A stretch of DNA of 43,466 bases from JALUZX01 sp964561605 (GCA_964561605.1 CAZLQD010000026.1:1-43466); one strand, 5' to 3'. Positions 8,446-16,952 are shown, counted from the stretch's first letter. Notes: generated by a model from the sequence alone, not told the origin. Numbers and translations are program-made.

Positions 8446-9606
8446 ATGAAACGAGTGGCGATTCTCGGATCGACGGGCTCGATCGGCACCCAGGCCCTGG
8501 ACCTCCTGGAAAAGAGGAGGGACCTCTTCCAGGTGGTCCTCCTGGCGGCCCGGAAGTCGGGGCGCCTCCTGGCGGAACAGGCCGGGGCCTTCCATCCCGA
8601 GGCCGTGGCCCTGACCCACCCCGGGGGGGCCGCATCCTTCCGGGAGGCCTTCCAGGGCTCCCCCACTCCCAGGATCTTCCAGGGGGAAAGGGCCGTGGAG
8701 GAGGCCTTGCGGGCCCTGTCCCCCGACCTGGTGGTCCATGGGATCACCGGGGCGGCCGGCCTGGGGCCCACCATGGCCGCCCTGGAGAGCGGTGCCGACC
8801 TGGCCCTGGCCAACAAGGAATCCCTGGTCATGGCCGGGGCCCTGGTCCAGGCCGCGGCCCGGGAGAAGGGGGCCGCCCTCCTTCCCGTGGACAGCGAGCA
8901 CGCCGCCGTCTTCCAGTGCCTGAAGGGAGAGAAGGGCTCCCGGGACGTGCGGAGGATCTTCCTCACCGCCTCGGGGGGAGCCTTGCGGGACCTCCCGGAG
9001 GAGGACCTTCCCCGGGTCCGGCCCGAGCAGGTCCTTCGCCACCCCACCTGGGACATGGGCCCCAGGGTCACCGTCGGGTCGGCCACCATGATGAACAAGG
9101 CCTTCGAGATCCTGGAGGCCCATTGGCTCTTCCGCCTCTCCCCCGGACAGATCCAGGTCCTGATCCACCGCCAGTCCATCGTCCATGCCCTGGTGGAGTT
9201 CGTGGACGGGTCCATCCTGGCCCAGTTGGGGGTCCCCGACATGCGGGTCCCCATCCTGGCCGCCCTGGGTTGGCCCGAGAGACTCCCTTCCCGCCTGGAA
9301 CCTTTCGACCCGGTGCGCTTCTCGAACCTGACCTTCCAGGTCCCTCCTCCCGGGAGGTATCCCGCCCTGGAACTGGCCCGGCAGGTCCTGGAGATGGGAG
9401 GCGACTCGGGGGCGGTCCTCAACGCCGCCGATGAAGTCGGAACGGAGGCCTTCCTTGAAGGAAGGATTCCTTTCCCCAAGATCGTGGCCTTGAGCCGGGC
9501 CGTCCTGGAGAGCCACAGGCCCAGGAATCCTTCTTCCCTGGAGGAGGTCCTGGAGGCGGACCGGGCGGCCAGGGAGAGAGCCAGAAGACTCCTGGAGGAA
9601 TGGTGA
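8446..9606 (+). CDS. dxr: 1-deoxy-D-xylulose 5-phosphate reductoisomerase
   Basis: Dxr converts DXP to 2-C-methyl-D-erythritol 4-phosphate with NADPH, the committed step of the MEP isoprenoid pathway, in the cytoplasm. The 386-residue protein has the NADPH loop GSTGSIG (8-14), ALANKESLVMAG, the metal/substrate motif LPVDSEHAAVFQ, TASGGALRD, and HPTWDMGPRVTVGSATMMNK. Start ATG 8446 gives the canonical MKRVAILGSTGSIG beginning; longer frames run through purM antisense. There is no Shine-Dalgarno, and the TATAGT box ends 7 bases before the ATG. It overlaps rseP by 7 bases (9600-9606), the common dxr-rseP arrangement. Confidence 0.97.
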   Translation: MKRVAILGSTGSIGTQALDLLEKRRDLFQVVLLAARKSGRLLAEQAGAFHPEAVALTHPGGAASFREAFQGSPTPRIFQGERAVEEALRALSPDLVVHGITGAAGLGPTMAALESGADLALANKESLVMAGALVQAAAREKGAALLPVDSEHAAVFQCLKGEKGSRDVRRIFLTASGGALRDLPEEDLPRVRPEQVLRHPTWDMGPRVTVGSATMMNKAFEILEAHWLFRLSPGQIQVLIHRQSIVHALVEFVDGSILAQLGVPDMRVPILAALGWPERLPSRLEPFDPVRFSNLTFQVPPPGRYPALELARQVLEMGGDSGAVLNAADEVGTEAFLEGRIPFPKIVALSRAVLESHRPRNPSSLEEVLEADRAARERARRLLEEW

Positions 9607-11447
9607 ATTTCATCATCGTGCTTCTCGGGATCGGGGCGGTGATCCTGGTCCACGAACTCGGTCACTTCCTGGCGGCCCGCTTCGCCGGGGTTAGGGTGGA
9701 GACCTTCTCCATCGGCTTCGGCCCCCGCATCTTCGGCTGGAAGAGGGGCGGCGTGGACTACCGGATCTCCCTGGTTCCCCTGGGAGGCTACGTGAAGATG
9801 GCAGGAGAAGAGCCCGGCTCGGGGACGGGAGCCGAAGACGACCTGGCCTCCAAGAGCGTGGGCCAGCGCCTCCTGATCTTCTCCGCCGGGGTGATCATGA
9901 ACTTCCTCTTCGCCCTGGTCGGGTTCGCCGTGGCCTTCTCCGTGGGCGTTCCTTTCCGCCCTCCCGTCATCGGAAAGGTGACCCCCGGCGGCCCGGCCTG
10001 GGAGGCGGGAATCCCCGAGGGAAGCCGGGTCCTTGCCGTGGGCGGGACGAAGGTCCTCTCCTTCGCCGACATATCCACCTCCGTGGCCCTCTCGGGGGAC
10101 GAAGTGGAGTTCACCATCCTTCCCCCGGGAGAGAAGAAACCCAGGAAGGTCCGGGTCCGGCCCTTCTTCGACAAGGCCACGGGCTTCCGGAGGATCCTGG
10201 TGGACGCTCCCATGGAGGACAAGGTGATCCTCCAGGTGGAGCCCGGCGGTCCCGCCGAGAAGGCCGGCCTGAGACAGGGCGACGAACTCCTCCTGGTCGA
10301 CGGGAAGGACGCCAGGAGCCTGGACGTGAAGGCCATGACGCTCCTCCTGGAGAAGCCCAGGCCTCTCCACCTGACGGTCTCCAGGAAGGACCCTTCCGGA
10401 AAGGTCACCCGCCTGGAAGTCACGGTGAAACCTCTCCTGAAGCCAGGCCCCTACCGGATCGGCGTGAGGGCCCTCACCCGGAAGGTCCGGGCCCTCCGCA
10501 AGTGGGATCCCCTGGCGGCCCGTTCCGGCCTGGCCAAGGGCGACGCCGTCCTTTCGGCCCAGGGGAAGCCCGTCTTCACCAGGGACGACCTGGAAAAGAT
10601 CCTCTCCTCCGTAAGAGGTGAAGCCGTCCTGGTGGTCCGCCGGAAGGTGAAGCCCTCGGCGAAAGAGGAGGGAAAGGGCTCTTCCGGCGGGGGCCGGTCC
10701 GGGAAGGTCACCCTCTCCTTCCCCCTGGACGGCCCAACCCAGGCGGGCGAGCTCCTGGAGAACCTGGCCTTCGAACCCGACGGGACCTTCGTCCTTCCCA
10801 GGCCGGGCGGACCCGCCGCCCGGGCGGGATTGCGGCCAGGCGACCGGATCGCCCGGATCGACGGGCGGGTCCTCCGGAAGTGGACCGACCTGGTGGCGGC
10901 GGTAACCTCTTCCCGGGACGGGAAGATGGAGGTGGAGGTGGAACGGGGAGGGCGCACCCTCCACCTGGTCATCCAGGCGGAGAAGATGAAGCTCCCCGAC
11001 TACGGTTTCCAGCCTGTTTCGGGATACCGGATGGAGAACCTGAAGGCCGAGAACCTGGCCCACGCCGTGGCCCTCGGCTTCACGAACTCCTGGGGGATGT
11101 TCAAGCAGGTCTACCTGACCCTGAAGAAGATCCTTTCCGGCGGCGTGGCGGCGAAGAACCTGGGAGGCCCCATCATGATCGTCAGCACTTCGGCCTCCCT
11201 GATCCACCAGGGTTTCATGAAGTTCCTCTGGTTCCTGGCGGTCATCTCGGTGAACCTTTGCTTCCTGAACCTCCTGCCCATTCCCATCCTGGACGGTGGA
11301 TTGATCCTCTTCCTCCTCATCGAGAAGATCAAAGGATCCCCCGTGAGCGAGAGGTTCATGGCCTGGGCCCAGATCGCCGGCCTGGTCATGGTGTTGGGCC
11401 TGGTGGTCTTCGTCACCTACAACGACATTCTCCGCCTCATCTCCTGA
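9600..11447 (+). CDS. rseP: RseP/S2P-type site-2 protease with four PDZ-like units
   Basis: This intramembrane zinc metalloprotease of the M50 family cleaves membrane-bound anti-sigma factors and remnant signal peptides. The 615 residues show HELGH at 18-22 in the first transmembrane helix, GGYVKMAGE (62-70), the conserved NLLPIPILDGG (557-567) carrying the third zinc ligand Asp565, and C-terminal membrane helices. Between them are four PDZ-like carboxylate-loop/helix units, centred near residues 127-150, 212-236, 301-322 and 400-423 (for example PGGPAEKAGLRQGDELLLVDG). E. coli RseP (about 450 residues) has two. Translation starts at ATG 9600 inside the end of dxr. A natural substrate could be the membrane anti-sigma factor encoded at 19671-21014, but that is only inference. 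Confidence 0.94.
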   Translation: MVNFIIVLLGIGAVILVHELGHFLAARFAGVRVETFSIGFGPRIFGWKRGGVDYRISLVPLGGYVKMAGEEPGSGTGAEDDLASKSVGQRLLIFSAGVIMNFLFALVGFAVAFSVGVPFRPPVIGKVTPGGPAWEAGIPEGSRVLAVGGTKVLSFADISTSVALSGDEVEFTILPPGEKKPRKVRVRPFFDKATGFRRILVDAPMEDKVILQVEPGGPAEKAGLRQGDELLLVDGKDARSLDVKAMTLLLEKPRPLHLTVSRKDPSGKVTRLEVTVKPLLKPGPYRIGVRALTRKVRALRKWDPLAARSGLAKGDAVLSAQGKPVFTRDDLEKILSSVRGEAVLVVRRKVKPSAKEEGKGSSGGGRSGKVTLSFPLDGPTQAGELLENLAFEPDGTFVLPRPGGPAARAGLRPGDRIARIDGRVLRKWTDLVAAVTSSRDGKMEVEVERGGRTLHLVIQAEKMKLPDYGFQPVSGYRMENLKAENLAHAVALGFTNSWGMFKQVYLTLKKILSGGVAAKNLGGPIMIVSTSASLIHQGFMKFLWFLAVISVNLCFLNLLPIPILDGGLILFLLIEKIKGSPVSERFMAWAQIAGLVMVLGLVVFVTYNDILRLIS

Positions 11448-11478
11448 CGGAGAGGGAGGCGGCCGGGAGGAATCGCCC

Positions 11479-12339
11479 ATGCAGTCCAAGGGAGCGGCCT
11501 GGATGGAGGTCTTCCGCCTTCCCTTGGTCCTCACCGTGGCGGGGGACCTCCTCGTCGGGGCCGCCTCTGCAGGGAGGGGGCCCGGCCCCTGGCTCCTTCC
11601 GGCCTTCGCCGCCTCGGCCTGCCTCTTCCTCGGGGGGATGGCCCTGAACGACGTGGTCGACCTTCCGGAGGACCGCAAGACGAGGCCCGGAAGGCCCCTG
11701 CCGTCGGGCCGGGTCAAACCCTACCAGGCCATGGGCGCCGCCCTGGCCCTCCTGGCGGCGGGGGTGGTTCTTCCCTGGCTCTTCCTCCCGGAGCCTGCCG
11801 CACTCTTCTGGCTCGGCGTTGCGGCGGCCGCCGCCTTCTACGACCTGGCCTCGAAGCAAAGAGAGCGCTTCGGGCCCTGGGTCCTCGGCCTGTGCAGGGG
11901 ACTGGATACCTTCGCCGGCGGGTTCGCCGCCGCCGGCGGATCTCCTCCTGTCCTCCCCCTTCTCCTGGCCTCTTTGCTCGTGGGAACCTATGCAGGCCTC
12001 GTGACCTTCCAGGCCGGCCGGGAGATCCGGCCCTCCGGCAAGGGAGTCAACCCGGCCGGGTTGCTTCCCCTGCTCCCCGCCCTGTTCCTTGCGGCGGTCT
12101 TCTCCTCCCGGGTGGAGGCCGTCTTTCCCTTGGCCTTCCTGGCGGGGGACGCCCTCTGGCACTTCAGGAAATCCCGCACGACCAGGGGCGCCCGGAGGCT
12201 CACCGGGTCCTGGGTCCGGGGGTACCTCCTCCTGGGGTCGGTCCTCCTGGCGGGAAGGGGATTCCTCTTCGGAGGGGCCGCCCTCTGGGTCCTCTGGTTC
12301 CTCCTCACCTGGGGCCTGAGGAACCGGGAGCAGTCCTGA
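11479..12339 (+). CDS. UbiA-family prenyltransferase
   Basis: The 286-residue polytopic membrane protein belongs to the UbiA superfamily, which attaches polyprenyl chains to aromatic or other acceptors. The first Asp-rich motif is intact as NDVVDLPED (57-65; NDxxDxxxD), followed by the usual RPLPSG. The second motif region reads YDLASKQ (121-127), with Lys instead of the second Asp, a variation also known in EboC-like members. About eight hydrophobic segments are visible. ATG 11479 follows GGGAGG with an 8-base gap. It lies 31 bp after rseP and is probably the last gene of the dxr-rseP transcript, so it may use the isoprenoid products whose synthesis begins with Dxr. Acceptor unknown; not an obvious ubiA or menA. 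Confidence 0.82.
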   Translation: MQSKGAAWMEVFRLPLVLTVAGDLLVGAASAGRGPGPWLLPAFAASACLFLGGMALNDVVDLPEDRKTRPGRPLPSGRVKPYQAMGAALALLAAGVVLPWLFLPEPAALFWLGVAAAAAFYDLASKQRERFGPWVLGLCRGLDTFAGGFAAAGGSPPVLPLLLASLLVGTYAGLVTFQAGREIRPSGKGVNPAGLLPLLPALFLAAVFSSRVEAVFPLAFLAGDALWHFRKSRTTRGARRLTGSWVRGYLLLGSVLLAGRGFLFGGAALWVLWFLLTWGLRNREQS

Positions 12340-12354
12340 GATCCCCGGAGAGGC

Positions 12355-13185
12355 CTACTTCTTGGCGTAGGTGCTGTAGAGGGAGCGGGCCTCCTCCCTG
12401 TCGATTACGCCTGCCCGGAACAAGGCCGTCAGGGCCTCCTTGAGCTTCTTGGGATCCCGGGAGAGGGACTGGAGGATGGCCCGCATCCTCTCTTCCTGGC
12501 CTTCGTCCTCCTCTTCGGGTAGGAAGTCGTCCTCCTCTTCCTCCATCTGGATCTCCCGGGTCTCTCCCGGATCGGGCGAGTGGGATTCCAGTTCCTCCGG
12601 CTCGGGGACGTAGACCTCCCCGCCCAGGAGGGTCTCCTCCCGGGAAGGTTCCTCTTCCATCTCCTCCTTACGGGGTTCCTCCTCCCGGGAAGGCTTCCTC
12701 TCCTCGGGACGGGGCGGGGCCGGGCTCCCTGCAGGAGGGGCGTCCTCCCCCCGGGCTTCGGTCTTGGGCCTTCCCCCGAAGGCCTGGGAGAGGTCGGGGT
12801 CCAGGTGGGTCTCCAGGTCCGTTTCGGGGCCGTCGTCCTTGTGGGTGACCCGGATTCCCTGGATGGTCCTCTCGGCCCGAAGGAGGATCTCCCGGAAGAA
12901 TTCCTGCATCTCCCTGGTGATCCTGGCGGAGATCTCCCGGGCCTTCTGTTCGGCCATCTCGGCAAGGACAGATGCGGCCAGCTTGGTGGAGTCCTCGAAG
13001 AATTCGTGCATCTCCCGCTGGATGCGCCTTTCCAGGACCTCCGTCCGTTCTTCCTGTTCGATCAGCTTGAGGATCTGGCCTTGCCTGGACTCCATCCTCC
13101 GCTGGAGTTCCCTTTGCAGGGCCCGCATCTTCTTCTCCCTGCGGAAATTCTCGAAGGGATCCTGGCTGTTGTCGAGAAGGCCCAT
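12355..13185 (-). CDS. Acidic coiled-coil protein, function unknown
   Basis: The protein has 276 residues from ATG 13185 (MGLLDNSQDPFENFRREKK). The frame is open to 13386, but the extension is low-complexity and lacks a ribosome site. The first 150 residues are a highly charged helix with heptad character (MRALQRELQRRMESRQGQIL). A long Glu/Pro-rich disordered segment follows. The last 30 residues (LKEALTALFRAGVIDREEA) resemble a short SHOCT-like C-terminal helix pair. There is no signal peptide, membrane helix or catalytic motif. It faces ubiA convergently with a 15-bp gap. I do not recognise the family; a cytoplasmic structural or adaptor role would fit. Confidence 0.6.
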   Translation of the reverse strand: MGLLDNSQDPFENFRREKKMRALQRELQRRMESRQGQILKLIEQEERTEVLERRIQREMHEFFEDSTKLAASVLAEMAEQKAREISARITREMQEFFREILLRAERTIQGIRVTHKDDGPETDLETHLDPDLSQAFGGRPKTEARGEDAPPAGSPAPPRPEERKPSREEEPRKEEMEEEPSREETLLGGEVYVPEPEELESHSPDPGETREIQMEEEEDDFLPEEEDEGQEERMRAILQSLSRDPKKLKEALTALFRAGVIDREEARSLYSTYAKK

Positions 13186-13496
13186 CGCAACCCCCTGGAT
13201 GGAGACCGGCGTACACAAAAGCTGCACATCCCCTTTCGTCTCCCCCGGCGGGAAAACTTGACTTTTCTCCCTTGCCCGGGCCGGGGGGGTTCCTCCATAC
13301 TCTGGCTTTCCCGGCAGGATGGGCGGTCCGCCGGGACCTGGAGGACCCGGAAGATCCGCGGCGGGCGCCGCGGGGCCGGACTTCACGGAACTTCCAGGTG
13401 AGAGGCCCGAACGCGCGGAGGAGCCTTCCCTCGTGGAAGACCCATTCCAGGACCTTCCGCGCCGGGCCGAGGCGCGGCATCCTGGGAGGGGTGTTC
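13186..13496. other. Divergent intergenic region, possible long 5' leader
   Basis: This 311-bp gap lies between the starts of the acidic coiled-coil gene (-) and the pseudopilin-like gene (+). A weak plus-strand promoter candidate is TTGCCC (13272-13277) and CATACT (13296-13301) with an 18-bp spacer, which would leave a leader of about 190 bases. On the plus strand the sequence is open in the pseudopilin frame but lacks a start with a ribosome site. I see no RNA gene or known riboswitch pattern. Confidence 0.3.
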
Positions 13497-14081
13497 ATGA
13501 AGACCACGACACGCGCGCTCACCCTCATCGAGGGTCTGATCCTGGGAGGACTCTTTCTATTCCTGGCCATCCTGGTGGTGCCCCAGGTTCGGGGAGCGAG
13601 GATCGCCACCAACGAATCCGAGGCGGCTCAGACCTTGAAAGCCCTGGAGAAGGCCGTCCGGGAATCGGGATGGAAGGAAGAGGGTTCCACGGCCCCGGAC
13701 CTGGAGAAGATCCTGGAGATCCTGAGGAGGAACAGGCCCGACATGGAGCTCCTGCCCCCTCCCGGAGACGGGGGGCCGCCCCTCTTCCGCTACCACGGGT
13801 ATCTCTTCGCCCTCTGGGCCTCGCCGGGTTCCCCTCTCACGATCTACGCCTGGCCCACCAGGCTGGGATCCTCGGGAATCGCCGTCTTCTACCTGAATCC
13901 GCAAGGGAAGATTTTCTTCTGCCGGAACCTCAGGGAGAGGTATTCGGGGATCCAGGTCCGGCCCGATCCCAACGCGGCGGTCCCCATGCCCGCCCCGGGA
14001 GGGAAGAAACCCAAGATCGAGGCCGACGGAAGCTACCTCGGCCAGGACTACCAGAGGTGGGTTCCCCTTGCCGGGGAGTGA
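13497..14081 (+). CDS. Pseudopilin-like secreted protein with DUF2950-like C-terminus
   Basis: The protein has 194 residues. ATG 13497 follows GGGAGG and gives MKTTTRALTLIEGLILGGLF, a type IV prepilin-like N-terminus: a short basic leader, then LTLIEG with the conserved Glu at +5 and a hydrophobic helix. The residue before the cut would be Ala instead of the usual Gly, which prepilin peptidases sometimes tolerate. The globular part contains FRYHGYLFALW, then a strand pattern GSSGIAVFYLNPQGKIFF resembling DUF2950 proteins. That resemblance is by eye. It is a single gene, convergent with the HEAT lipoprotein (27-bp gap). It is probably exported by a type II or type IV pilus-like route; function unknown. 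Confidence 0.68.
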   Translation: MKTTTRALTLIEGLILGGLFLFLAILVVPQVRGARIATNESEAAQTLKALEKAVRESGWKEEGSTAPDLEKILEILRRNRPDMELLPPPGDGGPPLFRYHGYLFALWASPGSPLTIYAWPTRLGSSGIAVFYLNPQGKIFFCRNLRERYSGIQVRPDPNAAVPMPAPGGKKPKIEADGSYLGQDYQRWVPLAGE

Positions 14082-14108
14082 CCCCCCACCACCGTTCGGC
14101 GCCGGGGC

Positions 14109-15866
14109 TCAGAAGAATTCCCAGAGGAAATCGTTCAGGGCCTGCCTTACGTGGGGCTCCTTCGCCCTGAGCATGGCCCTCTTGATCCGCAAGGCATCGT
14201 CCAGGCCGATCCGCCTGACCACGGCATAGGGCACGAAGATCCTGTCCCTGGGGTCGGCCTTCCTGTCGGCCGTCACCCCCAGGAGGAAGCCCAGGACCTT
14301 CTTCTTGGCCTTTCCGTCCATCTCCTCCAGGGCCAGGAGGCGGGCCAGGGTGGCCAGGGCACGGGCCCTCCGGGCCGTGTCCCCTGCCAGCTTCCCCTTC
14401 ACGAGTTCCATGAGGGGCTCCGCCGCTTCCGGGTGGTTGGACAGGACCAGGGCCCCGTAGTGGAGGGTGGTCTCGTTGGAATTCAGTCGTTCCTCCGGGG
14501 CCAGGAAGACCTTCAGGAGGGCCGGCACGCACTCCGGGGCGTGGAGCCTGCCCAGGACCCGCATCCAGAGGAACTTCTCCTCCCCCTTCGCCCCCATGAC
14601 CCGCTTGGCCGCAATCTTGGCGAGTTCCGGGTCTCCCGCGGCGAGGAGATCGTTCAGGGCCCTGTACATGGAGGCCCCCGTTCCCTTCTCCACCACCTCC
14701 AGGCGGAGATCCAGGGCGGAGCGCCTTCCCGCCGCGAGGAGGGCCCTCATGGCCGCCCGGCGGACCTGGTCCACCGGATCCTCTGCCAGGACCTCCAGGG
14801 CGTTCAGGACGGCCTCGCTCTTCTTCCCCTGGATGGCCTGGACCACGGCGAGCCGGACCCCTCCGTTGGGATCGGTGGAGTAGGGAAGGACCTCCTGGAT
14901 CCAGCGGGTGCCCGGCCCCTTGCCAAGGGCCAGGACCATCTTGGCACGCAATGCGCCCCGGCCGGGCCCCTTGGCCCCGGCCAGGGTCTTCCTCAGGAGT
15001 TCCGTGCCCTGGAGGATCCCTCCCTGGTGGAGCATCTCCGCCACCATGAGCTTGGTCATGCCCTGGAATTCCTGGAAGTAGGGCGCAAGCACCGGGGCCA
15101 CCTTGGCGGCGAAGCCCATGTTGCAGAGCTTCTGGCAGGCCTCCAGGACCTGAGCCTGGAGGAAGTGGCGCAGGCGGGAGTCCCCGAGGATCTCTCCGAA
15201 GTGGGCCGCCGCGGCGGCACCCTGGATCCGTACCAGGGACCGGAGCAACAGGGCCCGGCCCATCATGTTCAGGCCTTCCGGCCCCCCCTTCCCGAAGAAC
15301 CAGTCCCAGAGCATGGGAGCCTGGTCCGGGCGGGCGCAGGCTCCCAGGGCCTCCAGGGCGGCCCGCTGAACCCCGGCGTGGATCCCCGAGGCGGACATCC
15401 GGGAAGGGGTTACGGCTGCCCGCATCAGATCCGGCACCAGCCGCGGATCCCTGGTGAAGCCGGCGGCTTCGCAGGTGTTCTGGAGGATCACCCTGCTGGC
15501 CGGGTCGCCCCGGAGGAGCCGGGCGATGGCGTCCTTGAGGAGGGGAACGGTCTCGTCGGGGGGGATCCTCCCGAAGAGGGAGCGGATGTTCTCGAAACAG
15601 GCCTTGCTCGTGGCCCCGTCGAGTTTCCTCACCAGCCGCTCGAGGATCCTGGAGCGGCCGAAGGTGAAGAGCTCCAGGAAGTGCCTCTTCCTCCACACCA
15701 GGGGCTCGGGGTAGGCCTTCAGCCGGGCCTCCCAGGTATCCTTCCTCCCGCCTTGCACCTCCCCCCCGGCGGGGACCTCCTTCCGCCCGCAACCGCCCGG
15801 AAGGAGGAGGAGAACCAGTACCGCCCCGGCCGGGAGAAACCGACTCGTCCGTGCTTTCTTCATCAT
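14109..15866 (-). CDS. HEAT-repeat lipoprotein
   Basis: The protein has 585 residues. The N-terminus MMKKARTSRFLPAG, with hydrophobic core VLVLLLLPGGC, is a lipoprotein signal peptide with the lipid-modified Cys at 26. Almost all of the rest is HEAT-type repeats, for example RRAAMRALLAAGRRSALDLR and APECVPALLKVFLA. It is therefore membrane-anchored and extracytoplasmic, probably a scaffold or adaptor. The start ATGATG at 15866-15861 lacks a clear Shine-Dalgarno. A minus-strand promoter TTCAAC-N18-TATAGG (15899-15870) would begin transcription almost exactly at this ATG. The gene is divergent from dus over only 21 bp. The second ATG (15863) is an equally good start. Confidence 0.78.
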   Translation of the reverse strand: MMKKARTSRFLPAGAVLVLLLLPGGCGRKEVPAGGEVQGGRKDTWEARLKAYPEPLVWRKRHFLELFTFGRSRILERLVRKLDGATSKACFENIRSLFGRIPPDETVPLLKDAIARLLRGDPASRVILQNTCEAAGFTRDPRLVPDLMRAAVTPSRMSASGIHAGVQRAALEALGACARPDQAPMLWDWFFGKGGPEGLNMMGRALLLRSLVRIQGAAAAAHFGEILGDSRLRHFLQAQVLEACQKLCNMGFAAKVAPVLAPYFQEFQGMTKLMVAEMLHQGGILQGTELLRKTLAGAKGPGRGALRAKMVLALGKGPGTRWIQEVLPYSTDPNGGVRLAVVQAIQGKKSEAVLNALEVLAEDPVDQVRRAAMRALLAAGRRSALDLRLEVVEKGTGASMYRALNDLLAAGDPELAKIAAKRVMGAKGEEKFLWMRVLGRLHAPECVPALLKVFLAPEERLNSNETTLHYGALVLSNHPEAAEPLMELVKGKLAGDTARRARALATLARLLALEEMDGKAKKKVLGFLLGVTADRKADPRDRIFVPYAVVRRIGLDDALRIKRAMLRAKEPHVRQALNDFLWEFF

Positions 15867-15869
15867 TGC

Positions 15870-15899
15870 CCTATAGTAGTGCATGCCATGCAGGTTGAA
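15870..15899 (-). promoter_or_regulatory. Divergent promoter of the HEAT lipoprotein and dus
   Basis: The minus strand has TTCAAC (15899-15894), an 18-bp spacer and TATAGG (15875-15870). The plus strand has TATAGT (15872-15877) for dus, sharing the palindrome CTATAG with it. Predicted starts fall within a few bases of each ATG (15866 on minus, 15888 on plus), and neither gene has a recognisable Shine-Dalgarno. Part of the minus-strand -35 lies within the first codons of dus, so the two promoters probably compete. Confidence 0.45.
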
Positions 15900-16952
15900 G
15901 AGACATCCCCCCCGGGAAAGCTCCGGATCGGCACCCTGGAGCTGGAGGGCCCTCTGGTCCTGGCTCCCCTGGCGGGTTACACCATTCCCCCTTTTCGGCT
16001 CCTTTGCCGCCGCCTTGGAGCCTCTCTGGTCTTTACGGAGATGATCTCCGCCACAGGGTTGGTCTACGGCAACAGGGGCACCTGTTCCCTCCTGGAGAGG
16101 GCCGAAGGGGAGGATCCCGTGGGAGCCCAGCTCTTCGGCTCCAAGCCCGAGGACCTGGCCCGGGCGGGAAGGCGGATCCAGGAGGCCCGTTTCCAGGTGG
16201 TGGACGTCAACATGGGTTGTCCCGTGCCCAAGGTCACCCGGGCCGGGGCGGGAGCGGCCCTGCTGAAGGATCCCGGGAGGGCCCTGGAGATCGTCCGGGC
16301 CTTGGCGGAATCGGTGGAACTTCCGGTGACGGTGAAGCTCCGTTCGGGGTGGGACGCCGACCACATCGTCGCCCCCGACCTGGCTCCCCGCCTGGTGGAG
16401 GCCGGGGCCAAGGCCCTGGCGGTCCACGGGCGGACCAGGGAGCAGGGCTATGCCGGGAAGGCCGACTGGGGTGTGATCCGGGCATGCAGAGAGGCCCTGG
16501 GAGGGGAAGTCCCCCTCCTGGGCTCGGGGGACCTCTGGACCCCTTCGAGGTGCCTGGAGGTCCTTTCCCGGGGAGATTGTGACGGCCTTCTCCTGGCCAG
16601 GGGGGCCCTTTCGGATCCCTGGCTCTTCCGCCGGACGGCCGATCTCCTGGCGGGAAGGCCCCCCCGCCCCGCCTCCAGGGAGGAGCGTTACCGGGGCGCC
16701 GGGGAAATCCTTTCCTGGCTCGTGGAACGCAAAGGTCCCCGCAGGGGGACCCAGGCCTTCAGGAGCTTCTTCTGCCTCCTCGTGAAGGGCCTTCCCGGGG
16801 CCTCCAAGTTCCGTCAGGCCGTATTCGAGGCCCGGGAGCCGGAGGAGGTGGACCGGATTCTCCGGGAGGCCTTCCTGGAGGTCAGTCCTCCAGGCCTCCC
16901 GCCCGGAGGAAGCGGCGGGCCGCCTGGTGACCCGCCTCCAGGTTCGCCTTGA
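15888..16952 (+). CDS. dusB: tRNA-dihydrouridine synthase (DusB-like)
   Basis: The enzyme is an FMN-dependent reductase that converts uridine to dihydrouridine in the tRNA D-loop. The 354-residue protein shows LAPLAGYTIPPFRLLCRR, the catalytic-Cys motif VNMGCPVPKVTRAGAGAALL, TVKLRSGWD, the phosphate-binding VHGRTREQGYAG and LLGSGDLW, and LLARGALSDPWLF, all typical of Dus proteins. VTRAGAGAALL points to the DusB group. ATG 15888 is chosen because longer frames are antisense to the neighbouring lipoprotein gene; there is no Shine-Dalgarno. The C-terminal 20 or so residues are Pro/Gly-rich and overlap the end of the convergent patatin-like gene by 71 bp, so the last residues may be a non-conserved extension. 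Confidence 0.93.
   Translation: MQVEETSPPGKLRIGTLELEGPLVLAPLAGYTIPPFRLLCRRLGASLVFTEMISATGLVYGNRGTCSLLERAEGEDPVGAQLFGSKPEDLARAGRRIQEARFQVVDVNMGCPVPKVTRAGAGAALLKDPGRALEIVRALAESVELPVTVKLRSGWDADHIVAPDLAPRLVEAGAKALAVHGRTREQGYAGKADWGVIRACREALGGEVPLLGSGDLWTPSRCLEVLSRGDCDGLLLARGALSDPWLFRRTADLLAGRPPRPASREERYRGAGEILSWLVERKGPRRGTQAFRSFFCLLVKGLPGASKFRQAVFEAREPEEVDRILREAFLEVSPPGLPPGGSGGPPGDPPPGSP

Noticed and set aside
13186..13386. Upstream extension of the acidic coiled-coil gene
   Set aside because: The extra 67 codons are low-complexity, have no ribosome site and overlap the divergent regulatory region.
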